A DNA stretch of 16,426 bases, taken from Alphaproteobacteria bacterium. Its GTDB lineage: Bacteria > Pseudomonadota > Alphaproteobacteria > UBA2136 > UBA6156. The notes under the pieces are model-generated. The model was not told the origin of the DNA, did no database searches, and saw only the letters and a program-made list of their open reading frames with translations. A program made the position numbers and the translations under genes. Shown piece by piece: positions 1 to 6,027 of this stretch; positions within the stretch are counted from its first letter, which is position 1, and each line of letters starts with the position of its first letter. The stretch is taken from positions 1 through 16,426 of the forward strand of contig JAIXZU010000095.1 in assembly GCA_027489415.1 (NCBI GenBank), in the 5' to 3' direction.

Positions 1-1
1 G

Positions 2-838
2 AACAGCGTGGACGCCCGCGACGACAGCGTGACCATGGCCTCCAACGTTAACACCATCCTGATCGACGCGAAGGCGAACGACGTAGACCCCCAAGGTGAC
101 GACTTCTCCATCACCAGCATCGTCAGCGTCAGTTCCGGCACCGCCGTCATCGAAAACGGCCAGATCCGCTACACGAACCCGACGCGCGACGCCGGCACCG
201 CCACCATCGTCTACGAAGTGACGGACAGCAAAGGCGCGAAGGACACCGCCACAATCACGGTCACCATCGCTGCGGACAACAACAACGTCATCGCAAACGA
301 CGACACCGCCACCATGGCCCGTGACGTGAACAGCATCCTGATCGACGCCAAGGCCAACGACACCGACCCCCAAGGCGACGCCTTCAGCATCACCCGCATC
401 GTCAGTGTCAGCAGCGGCACGGCCACCATCGAAAACGGCCAGATCCGCTACAACAATGCCACGCGTGACGCCGGCACCGCCACCATCGTCTACGAAGTGA
501 CGGACTTCAAGGGCGCAACGGACACCGCCACCATCACGGTCAACATCGCTGCGGACAGCAACAGCGTTATCGCCCGCAACGACAGCCTCACCGTGGCCAG
601 CCGTAGCTCCGGCGCCGTCAACGTGGTCGCGAACGACTCCGACCCCCAAGGCGACAGCTTCAGCATCATCGGCATCGTCAGCGGTCCCGGCATCGGTTCA
701 GCCTATGTCTCCGGCGGTAACATCGTTTACACCGCAGGCAGCACCACTTCAGCGTACGACACCACCCTCGTCTACCGCATTCAGGACAGCCGCGGCGCCA
801 TCTCCGACGCCACAGTCTTCATCCACGTCAATGCCGGT
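2..838 (+). repeat. Three in-frame tandem repeats of 279 bp (93 aa)
   Basis: Units begin at about 2, 281 and 560, each with an AAC-A-C-GT start and an exact 279-bp step. Units 1 and 2 are nearly the same at protein level (shared SITxIVSVSSGTA and ENGQIRY blocks), while unit 3 is diverged. More copies probably lie upstream of the window. Confidence 0.9.
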
Positions 839-1780
839 AACACCGGCGGCGGCGGTGGTGGCGGCGGCGGCGGCGGTGGGGACTGCCCGCTGACCATCGA
901 CCTCTTGGGCGACGGTATCCGCGTCAGCATGCTCGCCAACAGCACCGCGAAGTTCGACCTCGACGGCAACGGCACCGCCGAATGGACCGCCTGGGTCAAC
1001 GGCTCTGACGACGCCATCCTCTCCATCGACCGTAACGGCAACGGCGTCATCGACGGCATCAACGAAGTCTTCGGTGGCCGCGGTATGGACGGCTTCACCG
1101 AGCTCGCCCGCCTGGAAGACACGAACACCGACGGTGTCGTGGACATGAACGACGCCAACTGGTCCAGCCTGAAACTGTGGCTGGATGCAGACGCCGACGG
1201 CGTAACGGACGCAGGCGAACTGCACGGTCTGGAAGAGTTCGGCATCGTTGCCATCAACCTCACCACCACCGGCACCAGCATCCAGTACGGAGACGCCTAC
1301 ATCAGCCATCTGGGTAGCGTCACGATGCAGGACGGCTCAACCCGCGGCGCCGGTACCGTGTTCTACACGAACGACAGCAACGGAGACCTCAAAGGTACCG
1401 CCACCAACGACCTCCTCGTCTACAGCACCGCTGCGGACAGCATCGACGGCGGCCAAGGCTACGACACCCTGAAGGTCATGAACGCCTCCGACATCGTCAT
1501 CAGCCACGACACCACCCACAGTGTCGAAAGCATCGACCTCAAGAACAACGGTGCGGACAAGCTGACGCTGAACGTCAACGACATCCTGACGATGTCCGAC
1601 AACGGCATCCTCACCGTCACCGGAGACGCCGTGGACAGCATCGTCCTGACCGGCGACGCCACCCGCGGGGACAACGTCACGAAGGGGGACACCACCTACG
1701 CCAGCTACGCAGCCTCCAACGGCGGCACGGTTCTGGTGGAACTCGGCCTGCACGTCACCACCCAGGAAAACCAGCACTAA
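2..1780 (+). CDS. C-terminal part of a large repeat-containing secreted protein, probably a type I secretion substrate (5'-partial)
   Basis: The open frame runs off the left edge: the residues before the first GTG (position 8) already belong to a repeat unit, so the true start is upstream. Visible domains in order: three Ig/cadherin-like units of 93 residues (Big_9/VCBS type, with DD, AND.DPQGD and VYEVTD motifs); 12 consecutive glycines (about residues 280-291); a module opening PLTIDLLGDGI with calcium-loop-like stretches (DLDGNG, DRNGNG, DTNTDG, DADADG); and a C-terminal region (DILTMSDNGILTVTGDAVDS ... TVLVELG) resembling the ends of RTX-like type I secretion substrates. Known of the family: such proteins leave through an ABC transporter/outer-membrane channel and act as calcium-stabilised surface or released adhesins. 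The transporter is not in the window. A strong terminator follows. Adhesin function is inferred. Confidence 0.85.
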   Translation, partial: NSVDARDDSVTMASNVNTILIDAKANDVDPQGDDFSITSIVSVSSGTAVIENGQIRYTNPTRDAGTATIVYEVTDSKGAKDTATITVTIAADNNNVIANDDTATMARDVNSILIDAKANDTDPQGDAFSITRIVSVSSGTATIENGQIRYNNATRDAGTATIVYEVTDFKGATDTATITVNIAADSNSVIARNDSLTVASRSSGAVNVVANDSDPQGDSFSIIGIVSGPGIGSAYVSGGNIVYTAGSTTSAYDTTLVYRIQDSRGAISDATVFIHVNAGNTGGGGGGGGGGGGDCPLTIDLLGDGIRVSMLANSTAKFDLDGNGTAEWTAWVNGSDDAILSIDRNGNGVIDGINEVFGGRGMDGFTELARLEDTNTDGVVDMNDANWSSLKLWLDADADGVTDAGELHGLEEFGIVAINLTTTGTSIQYGDAYISHLGSVTMQDGSTRGAGTVFYTNDSNGDLKGTATNDLLVYSTAADSIDGGQGYDTLKVMNASDIVISHDTTHSVESIDLKNNGADKLTLNVNDILTMSDNGILTVTGDAVDSIVLTGDATRGDNVTKGDTTYASYAASNGGTVLVELGLHVTTQENQH

Positions 1781-1796
1781 TCCTAGCTGGAATCTC

Positions 1797-1822
1797 AAAA
1801 AGGGGCCGCAAGGCTCCTTTTT
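1797..1822 (+). terminator. Intrinsic terminator of the repeat protein gene
   Basis: AAAAAGGGGCC (1797-1807), loop GCAA, GGCTCCTTTTT (1812-1822). This is an 11-pair stem with one G-U wobble that incorporates the T-run, 17 bases after the stop codon. Confidence 0.85.
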
Positions 1823-1962
1823 GGTGACCTGAAGCACCCAATATGTCAGCAAAAAGCCAGAAAACCTCTCAAACCCCAACATAAGTACCTAACGAGGCTT
1901 AGCCCCGCACATTATTACCTTTCAACCTTGCCGCTGCGCGCGGCCCCACTGGAGTGACTGAA

Positions 1963-2331
1963 ATGCTCAACAAGATCATCATGACCGCCGCTGCCGTACT
2001 CGTTTCTACCTCCGCCTTCGCCTTGGAGGCTGTCAGCCTCTGCGAACGCGAAGGCGTCACATGCACGGATAATTCGGTGACCATCGACCTGAAAAACGGC
2101 AATCCCGACACAGTAGGCATCCAAACCGTTCTTCGGAACGGATGGAAATCTACGAGTGCCGGTGAAACCGCAATCCACCGTGGCGACGAGCACGATACCG
2201 TCACCGTCACCGGCCCGTTTGTAAACCGCGGCCACCAGACAATGAAGGGCATTCAATATCTTGCCCTTCAAGCGCCTGACGGCGGTATCATCATGATCGA
2301 AACCACCATGAAGGTGGTCTTCGAAGACTGA
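1963..2331 (+). CDS. Small exported protein, function unknown (122 aa)
   Basis: No family is recognised. I chose the ATG at 1963 because GGAG (1951-1954) lies 8 bases upstream; the GTG at 1954 is in the same frame but overlaps that ribosome site. The N-terminus (MLNKIIMTAAAVLVSTSAFA) is a signal peptide with likely cleavage after AFA, so the product is probably periplasmic or released. The mature part is about 100 residues, with two closely spaced cysteines (LC...VTC) near its start that could form a disulfide, followed by beta-prone sequence (SVTIDLKNG, DTVTVTGPFV, IIMIETTMKVVF). It is a single-gene unit between two terminators and lies next to the large secreted protein, but nothing in the sequence proves a link between them. 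Confidence 0.75.
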   Translation: MLNKIIMTAAAVLVSTSAFALEAVSLCEREGVTCTDNSVTIDLKNGNPDTVGIQTVLRNGWKSTSAGETAIHRGDEHDTVTVTGPFVNRGHQTMKGIQYLALQAPDGGIIMIETTMKVVFED

Positions 2332-2340
2332 TCGAAAAGG

Positions 2341-2362
2341 AAAGGAGCCCCAAGGCTCCTTT
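2341..2362 (+). terminator. Intrinsic terminator of the 1963-2331 gene
   Basis: AAAGGAGCC (2341-2349), loop CCAA, GGCTCCTTT (2354-2362): a perfect 9-pair stem starting 10 bases after the stop codon. Confidence 0.85.
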
Positions 2363-2399
2363 CTTCATTTCCCATAAACCGCAGCATCATCTGCTAACG

Positions 2400-2434
2400 A
2401 ATCACAGATCACGAATCACAAATCACAAATCACT
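2400..2434. repeat. Five copies of a 7-bp tandem repeat (AATCACA type)
   Basis: AATCAC or GATCAC cores start at 2400, 2407, 2414, 2421 and 2428, an exact 7-bp step. The array lies between two convergent terminators and has no coding potential. A related 8-bp array is at 2889-2918. Confidence 0.85.
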
Positions 2435-2440
2435 AAAAAA

Positions 2441-2460
2441 GGGGCCCCAGCAGGGGCCCC
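2441..2460 (-). terminator. Intrinsic terminator of the 2469-2786 gene
   Basis: GGGGCCCC (2441-2448), 4-base loop, GGGGCCCC (2453-2460). On the minus strand it is followed by six T (plus-strand A at 2435-2440), directly downstream of the minus-strand stop codon. Confidence 0.85.
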
Positions 2461-2468
2461 AAAACGCA

Positions 2469-2786
2469 TTACAAACGCTCAATAATCATCTTGCGCTTCA
2501 GCCACATGGCCATGGCCACACCAAGGGCCAAAACCACCAGAATCAGCGTCACAACGCCCAGCACATGGGGGTCGTGCAGCAGTTGCTTGGGAGTGGCGTG
2601 GCTGCCAAACAGGGTCGCCACAATCCACCACAGGGCCACAACAGCCACTCCGGCCACCACGGTGCACGCGGGCACCAATGTCATCAGGCTCACCGCCACG
2701 GCAGCTTTGCCTGCCATGTGCTCGTCCACGGTGGCGCCCATGCGGTCGGTCGTGGTCTCTGCGTTCATCGGCTTCGCATGTGTCAT
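2469..2786 (-). CDS. Small inner-membrane protein with two transmembrane helices, function unknown (105 aa)
   Basis: No family is recognised. Residues 1-25 are hydrophilic (MTHAKPMNAETTTDRMG). They are followed by a hydrophobic helix at about 29-60 (AVAVSLMTL ... VALWWIVATLFG), a short loop with HATPKQLLHDPH, a second helix at about 75-95 (VLGVVTLILVVLALGVAMAM) and a basic end (WLKRKMIIERL). This suggests a helical hairpin with both ends in the cytoplasm. The ATG at 2786 has no convincing ribosome-binding site, and a small GGGG-TTT-CCCC hairpin (2796-2806) lies just upstream; the in-frame ATG at 2768 is an alternative start. The gene stands alone with its own terminator. It could be a small-protein regulator or a remnant, but the sequence does not say. 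Confidence 0.6.
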   Translation of the reverse strand: MTHAKPMNAETTTDRMGATVDEHMAGKAAVAVSLMTLVPACTVVAGVAVVALWWIVATLFGSHATPKQLLHDPHVLGVVTLILVVLALGVAMAMWLKRKMIIERL

Positions 2787-2888
2787 AATATATCAGGGGT
2801 TTCCCCCCGCTCCCTAAAGGAAAGGTTCAGTTACAGCCCACCCATAAACCCGAACGAAGCGCCAATCAATGAAATTCATCCCACCCCC

Positions 2889-2918
2889 ATCACTCAATCA
2901 CCCAATCACTCAATCACC
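2889..2918. repeat. Four copies of an 8-bp tandem repeat (ATCACYCA type)
   Basis: Units start at 2889, 2897, 2905 and 2913 and alternate ATCACTCA and ATCACCCA. It shares the ATCAC core with the 7-bp array at 2400-2434. Confidence 0.8.
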
Positions 2919-3086
2919 TTCCATCCGCTTTCCCCCTGTTTTCCTTACATTCACCATCCATGGTAACCAAAAATCAGCCCCCACAGCCAACTTCACTCAA
3001 CCCAGCCCAAGCACTTTCCCTCCATTTACCACCCCCAAAAACCCAATAAACAAAACAACATCAATACGTTAACCAAAACGCAAAAC

Positions 3087-3115
3087 TTGACAAATGCCTG
3101 CAAATAAGCTATAAT
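3087..3115 (+). promoter_or_regulatory. Perfect-consensus sigma-70 promoter with no gene downstream on its strand
   Basis: TTGACA (3087-3092), a 17-base spacer, TATAAT (3110-3115). Both hexamers and the spacing are ideal. Transcription would start near 3122 on the plus strand and run antisense into ftsB-kdsA. No convincing plus-strand coding sequence begins before 4589. Confidence 0.75.
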
Positions 3116-3154
3116 AACCCTATTAAAAGCCCCAAATGTGGCGGAAATCCGCGC

Positions 3155-3499
3155 CTAGCGCAGCTCACCATTCTCAAGTTTCAAAACCACTTTATCCCCC
3201 GGCCGAACCAAACCTAATTCCCGCCTCACCAACTCATCCACAAAGTCAGGGTCAGGGCCACCGGTGTTAACGCCCCGCAAACGGGCTATGTGCCGCTCCA
3301 GCCGGGCAATATCGTCCTTTAAGCCCTGCACGTCACCGTTCAAACTCGCCAATTGGGTCTTCATCACGCGCCAGGTCACAATCCCGCGCTCACCGGTCAG
3401 CAACTGGTCACCTGTGTAAAGCAGCAGCAGGGCAACTAAGCCCGGCAAAATCAAAGGCTTAAGCCTCTGCTGCCATTTCCACACAATCACCATCGCCAT
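3155..3499 (-). CDS. ftsB: Septum formation initiator, FtsB/DivIC family (114 aa)
   Basis: This is a short bitopic division protein. A cytoplasmic N-terminus (VWKWQQRLK) precedes one membrane segment at about residues 15-30 (PLILPGLVALLLLYTG), then a periplasmic GDQLLTGERGI stretch, a coiled-coil region at about 45-75 (LASLNGDVQGLKDDIARLER) and a short tail with FVDELVRRELGLVRPGDKV, which is the family's usual order and length. In characterised bacteria FtsB bridges FtsL and FtsQ in the divisome. The ATG at 3499 overlaps the kdsA stop codon by one base (TAATG), so the two genes are probably translationally coupled. kdsA next to ftsB is a familiar alphaproteobacterial arrangement. Family assignment rests on architecture because the sequence itself is weakly conserved. 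Confidence 0.8.
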   Translation of the reverse strand: MAMVIVWKWQQRLKPLILPGLVALLLLYTGDQLLTGERGIVTWRVMKTQLASLNGDVQGLKDDIARLERHIARLRGVNTGGPDPDFVDELVRRELGLVRPGDKVVLKLENGELR

Positions 3500-4368
3500 T
3501 AGGCCGCTCTTTCAAATTCCAGTTCCAGCACCCGCTTGTGCAACTCCACCAAAGGATACAAAAACGCCTCCATCGCATCCAGCGGAATCTGAGTATCACG
3601 GTCACTCATGGCATTTGCGGGGTCGGGGTGTGTCTCAACAAACAACCCTTGCACACCGGCCCCAATGGCAGCTCTGGCCAGCGGCGCCGCAAACTCCCGT
3701 TTTCCGGTGCTGCTGTCACCCTTCCCGCTGGGCTGCATGATCGAATGCGTCACATCAAAGACAACCGGATACCCCGCCGCCGCCATCGTCGGCAACCCGC
3801 GCATATCCACAACAAGGTCGCCGTAACCAAACGTCGTCCCACGCTCGGTCAGCAACACATTATCCGTTCCACAACCCGCCACTTTGAAGCTCGCCGGCCC
3901 CATGTCAGCAGGCGCCATGAACTGCCCCTTCTTGATATTAACGCCCTTCCCCTCGTATTTGGCCGCCTCAGTCCCGCACGCTACAAGTAAGTCGGTCTGA
4001 CGCGCCAAAAACGCCGGAATCTGCGCCACATCAACCGTCTGAAATACCTGAGAAACCTGAATCGTTTCATGCACATCAGTCAAAACCGGCACACCTTCAC
4101 TGGCCCGCACTTCACCCAGAATCCCAAGGCCCGCCTCAAGGCCGCTCCCCCGTGCACCTTTGGCACTGGTGCGGTTGGCCTTGTCAAAACTTCCTTTATA
4201 AATCAGTCCAATACCCAATTTATCGCAAATCCGCACCAACTCTCCGGCGGTCTTCAGCGTAATCTCCCGCCCTTCAATCGCACAGGTTCCGGCAATCAGC
4301 GCCAACGGCAACCCTTTGCCAAAGCTCACTTTTCTAACGCTTCCCGCCCCAATCACAACTTCACGCAT
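3499..4368 (-). CDS. kdsA: 3-deoxy-8-phosphooctulonate synthase (Kdo-8-phosphate synthase), metal-dependent type
   Basis: Condenses phosphoenolpyruvate with D-arabinose 5-phosphate to make Kdo-8-phosphate, for the inner core of lipopolysaccharide, in the cytoplasm. The sequence shows a TIM-barrel DAHP-synthase/KdsA protein with IAGTCAIEGRE (Cys29), KGSFDKANRTS, LTDVHE, FDVTHS (His208), FVETHPDP (Glu245) and SDRDTQIPL (Asp256). The 37- and 11-residue spacing of His, Glu and Asp matches the Aquifex enzyme, and Cys replaces the Asn of metal-independent enzymes, so a metal-dependent enzyme is expected. The usual GPC is GTC here. I chose the ATG at 4368 (289 aa) because AGGGGAG lies 8 bases upstream and the product then starts MREVVIG; an in-frame start at 4428 would add 20 atypical residues. 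Confidence 0.95.
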   Translation of the reverse strand: MREVVIGAGSVRKVSFGKGLPLALIAGTCAIEGREITLKTAGELVRICDKLGIGLIYKGSFDKANRTSAKGARGSGLEAGLGILGEVRASEGVPVLTDVHETIQVSQVFQTVDVAQIPAFLARQTDLLVACGTEAAKYEGKGVNIKKGQFMAPADMGPASFKVAGCGTDNVLLTERGTTFGYGDLVVDMRGLPTMAAAGYPVVFDVTHSIMQPSGKGDSSTGKREFAAPLARAAIGAGVQGLFVETHPDPANAMSDRDTQIPLDAMEAFLYPLVELHKRVLELEFERAA

Positions 4369-4478
4369 CACAAAAACTCCCCTGTTATTCCTTACATCCT
4401 GCCCAAAAACCCCAACCCTGTCAGCCAAAACCTACACCTCCTAACGCCCCACCTCATAAACAATCCAAGAGCCAAGCG

Positions 4479-4532
4479 CTCTTCATGAAATTTATTCATC
4501 GAAGAGGGCTACTCACATCTCATGCCCTCTTC
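4479..4532 (+). promoter_or_regulatory. Two mutually exclusive hairpins in the leader of the 4589 gene
   Basis: Hairpin A: CTCTTCATGAA (4479-4489) pairs with TTCATcGAAGAG (4495-4506), 11 pairs with one bulged C. Hairpin B: GAAGAGGGC (4501-4509) pairs with GCCCTCTTC (4524-4532), 9 pairs. Both need GAAGAG at 4501-4506, so only one can form. Attenuator-like use is inferred. The rest of the kdsA/4589 divergent gap shows no clear promoter. Confidence 0.4.
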
Positions 4533-4546
4533 AAGCCCCGTCGCTC

Positions 4547-4584
4547 GCTTTCTCCGCATGGAAAGCCAGCCAACCAAGGAGAAA
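4547..4584 (+). promoter_or_regulatory. Possible ribosome-site sequestering stem before the 4589 gene
   Basis: TTTCTCC (4549-4555) is complementary to GGAGAAA (4578-4584), which contains the ribosome-binding site of the next gene. GCTTTC (4547-4552) can instead pair with GAAAGC (4561-4566), freeing the site. The pairings are short, so chance is possible. Confidence 0.3.
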
Positions 4585-4588
4585 CTCC

Positions 4589-5053
4589 ATGCGTTCTACC
4601 ATCGCTGCAATCGCCATTGCCTTCTTCAGCATCTTCTTTGCATCGGCCGCTTCGGCAGCCTCCTGCAACGACAATGTTCCCGTCGCGACGCAGGGAGAGG
4701 CCGTAACACTCACGATCCTTCCCTGCCCGTCGGGCGGAAACGCAATCTATGTGGCCGGAGTCCCTGGCCAGAAGACACTGCTCGACCACGGCCTCGTTGC
4801 CCTTCAGGGCAAAGGGCCGAAGGGCTGCCTCTGGATCAAGCTGGTCAAGAAGAACAATGGCACTTACTCGATCTACAAGAAGAAGGTGACCACCGATCTG
4901 GTCGCGATCCCCGCCGCAGGCGTGCTTCGCACGGACGGCAGCGGGATCCAGTTCCGTTCTTCCGCCTCCATCGCCAGCTTAGAAATCAAGCCAGGCGCCT
5001 GCGCCGGCCGCTCGCAGGCCAAGACTGTCGAAGAAATCATTGCCCTCAAGTAA
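4589..5053 (+). CDS. Exported protein with a four-cysteine domain, paralogue of the next gene (154 aa)
   Basis: No known family is recognised. AAGGAG lies 7 bases before the ATG. Residues 1-24 form a signal peptide (FFSIFFASAASA) with likely cleavage before Ser25-Cys26, giving a soluble exported protein of about 130 residues. The mature part has cysteines at 26, 46 (ILPCPSG), 80 (GCLW) and 138 (PGAC), blocks YVAGVPGQ, HGLVAL, KKVTTDLVAIPAAGVLR and SLEIKPGAC, and a tail VEEIIALK. The same blocks and cysteine spacing recur in the C-terminal half of the 250-aa protein at 5237-5989, with roughly half the residues identical, so the two arose by duplication. Two disulfides are plausible. The role is unknown; the fold looks beta-rich. 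A strong terminator separates it from its paralogue, so each gene is its own unit. Confidence 0.85.
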   Translation: MRSTIAAIAIAFFSIFFASAASAASCNDNVPVATQGEAVTLTILPCPSGGNAIYVAGVPGQKTLLDHGLVALQGKGPKGCLWIKLVKKNNGTYSIYKKKVTTDLVAIPAAGVLRTDGSGIQFRSSASIASLEIKPGACAGRSQAKTVEEIIALK

Positions 5054-5076
5054 TGATCAGCGATCTCAAAACGAAG

Positions 5077-5107
5077 GTACCGCGCTCTCTGAGCGCGGTA
5101 CTTTTTT
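5077..5107 (+). terminator. Intrinsic terminator of the 4589 gene
   Basis: GTACCGCGCTC (5077-5087), loop TCT, GAGCGCGGTAC (5091-5101), then six T (5102-5107). The 11-pair stem is perfect. Confidence 0.95.
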
Positions 5108-5120
5108 ATGCCATTAAACC

Positions 5121-5149
5121 TTGTATACTCTTGCTAAACGCCCTATAAC
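5121..5149 (+). promoter_or_regulatory. Probable sigma-70 promoter of the 5237 gene
   Basis: TTGTAT (5121-5126), a 17-base spacer, TATAAC (5144-5149). It lies between the preceding terminator and the 5237 gene and would give a leader of about 80 nt. Confidence 0.5.
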
Positions 5150-5150
5150 A

Positions 5151-5218
5151 AGGGCCTGAGAATGCCTCCATCTTAGAATTACTTTCGCACCACGAAGCCT
5201 GAACATCCCGTTCAGGCC
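5151..5218 (+). promoter_or_regulatory. Leader hairpin with a competing partner upstream of the 5237 gene
   Basis: GCCTGAAC (5197-5204) and GTTCAGGC (5210-5217) form a perfect 8-pair hairpin directly before the ribosome site. GGCCTGA (5153-5159), at the very start of the predicted transcript, can pair with the same TCAGGCC (5212-5218). Regulatory use is inferred. Confidence 0.35.
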
Positions 5219-5236
5219 ATCAGAAGGAAAACCTCG

Positions 5237-5989
5237 ATGTACCATCATCGCTTCTACGGCCTCGCAGCCTTCGCACTCATCGCAGCCGGCACATATTTCA
5301 GCCTGCCGGCGTCGGAAGCCGAAGCCAAGTGCCGGAATTCCAACCCCTGCGCCAATGGCGTCACCGCCGTTGTCGACTGCCCCGGCGGCGCAGTTCATGT
5401 CTCCGGCGCCGCCGAAGTCGTGTGCAAGCAGGGCCCCGGCGGTAGCCAAGTCATCGGCATCATCGGCGGCGGCACCGCCCCGATGGCAGAGGCACCGGCC
5501 CCCAAGCCGGTCGTGAAGGCCAACAAGGCACGCACAACTGTCCAGGCCACAGCCACGGCCACGGCCAACGCAGCATCACTCCCGACCCGGGGGGACTGCC
5601 GCACGGGCCCGATGCGTGATGAAGCCATCACCATTACGATCTTGCCCTGCCCCTCCGGTTCGTACGTAAAGTACGTCGCCGGCGTCCCCGGCCAGGCAAC
5701 GCTGATCAAGCACGGCCTCATCGCCATGCAGAACAGCGCCGCACCGGACGGCTGCCTCTGGCTCAAGCGCGTGCGCAAGACCCAGGAAACCGACAAGTGG
5801 ATGAACAAAAAAGTGACGACAACCTACGTCGTCATCCCCGCACAGGGCGTCCTTCGCCCCGAGGGTGGCATCTCGCTCCGTTCTAATTCAGGCCGGGTAG
5901 CCGCGCTTGAAATCCGCGAAGGCGCCTGTGGCAATGGCTGGAAAAGCAAGCCCCACAGCCTTGCCCAGCTGCTCGCCCTCCGCCGCTAA
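5237..5989 (+). CDS. Exported two-part cysteine-rich protein, paralogue of the preceding gene in its C-terminal half (250 aa)
   Basis: No known family is recognised. The ATG follows an AGAAGGA site. Residues 1-30 are a signal peptide (GLAAFALIAAG ... SEAEA). The N-terminal part (about 31-65) has four cysteines of its own (32, 38, 48, 63; motifs NPCANG, VDCPGGAVHVSG, EVVCKQGPGG) and is not in the paralogue. A Gly/Pro/Ala/Thr-rich linker covers about 66-118. The C-terminal domain (about 119-250) repeats the four-cysteine module of the 4589 gene: Cys121, Cys138 (ILPCPSG), Cys173 (GCLW) and Cys231 (EGAC), with YVAGVPGQ, KKVTTTYVVIPAQGVLR and a tail LLALRR. The 58-residue gap between the last two cysteines is the same in both. 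The paired cysteines and signal peptide suggest a disulfide-stabilised exported protein. Partner and function are unknown. Confidence 0.85.
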   Translation: MYHHRFYGLAAFALIAAGTYFSLPASEAEAKCRNSNPCANGVTAVVDCPGGAVHVSGAAEVVCKQGPGGSQVIGIIGGGTAPMAEAPAPKPVVKANKARTTVQATATATANAASLPTRGDCRTGPMRDEAITITILPCPSGSYVKYVAGVPGQATLIKHGLIAMQNSAAPDGCLWLKRVRKTQETDKWMNKKVTTTYVVIPAQGVLRPEGGISLRSNSGRVAALEIREGACGNGWKSKPHSLAQLLALRR

Positions 5990-5995
5990 AACAAA

Positions 5996-6023
5996 GCCGC
6001 CGTTACACTTGTGTAACGGCGGC
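5996..6023. terminator. Shared bidirectional intrinsic terminator
   Basis: GCCGCCGTTACAC (5996-6008), loop TT, GTGTAACGGCGGC (6011-6023): a perfect 13-base inverted repeat. It sits between the convergent 5237 gene and msrA, with T-rich sequence on both exits, and can serve both. Confidence 0.85.
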
Positions 6024-6027
6024 TTCT

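Larger units (their letters stand above)
2787..3154. other. Intergenic, strongly G-poor and C/A-rich region
   Basis: I see no gene in this stretch. Between 2881 and 3060 the plus strand has only about 8 G in 180 bases and is very rich in C and A. It contains the 8-bp repeat array at 2889-2918 and ends with the consensus promoter at 3087-3115. The short GCGGA/TCCGC inverted repeat at 3141-3152, just past the ftsB stop codon, lacks a T-run and is not a convincing terminator. Confidence 0.6.

Noticed and set aside
8..10. GTG as the start codon of the 590-aa repeat protein
   Set aside because: The codons before it continue the repeat consensus, so this is an internal valine and the gene begins outside the window.
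749..1309. 186-aa minus-strand open frame inside the repeat protein
   Set aside because: It has no domain features and lies opposite a clear coding region with repeat structure; it is a base-composition shadow.
2400..2434. CRISPR array
   Set aside because: Units of 7 bp without spacers are far too short; no array of 25-40-bp repeats and spacers is present anywhere in the window.
2441..2460. Palindromic GGGGCCCC pair as an operator
   Set aside because: Position right after a stop codon plus six T on the minus strand explains it fully as a terminator.
3136..3273. Short plus-strand open frame (about 45 codons) after the orphan promoter
   Set aside because: No ribosome site and it runs opposite the ftsB 3' end; the translation is low-complexity Pro/Ser-rich.
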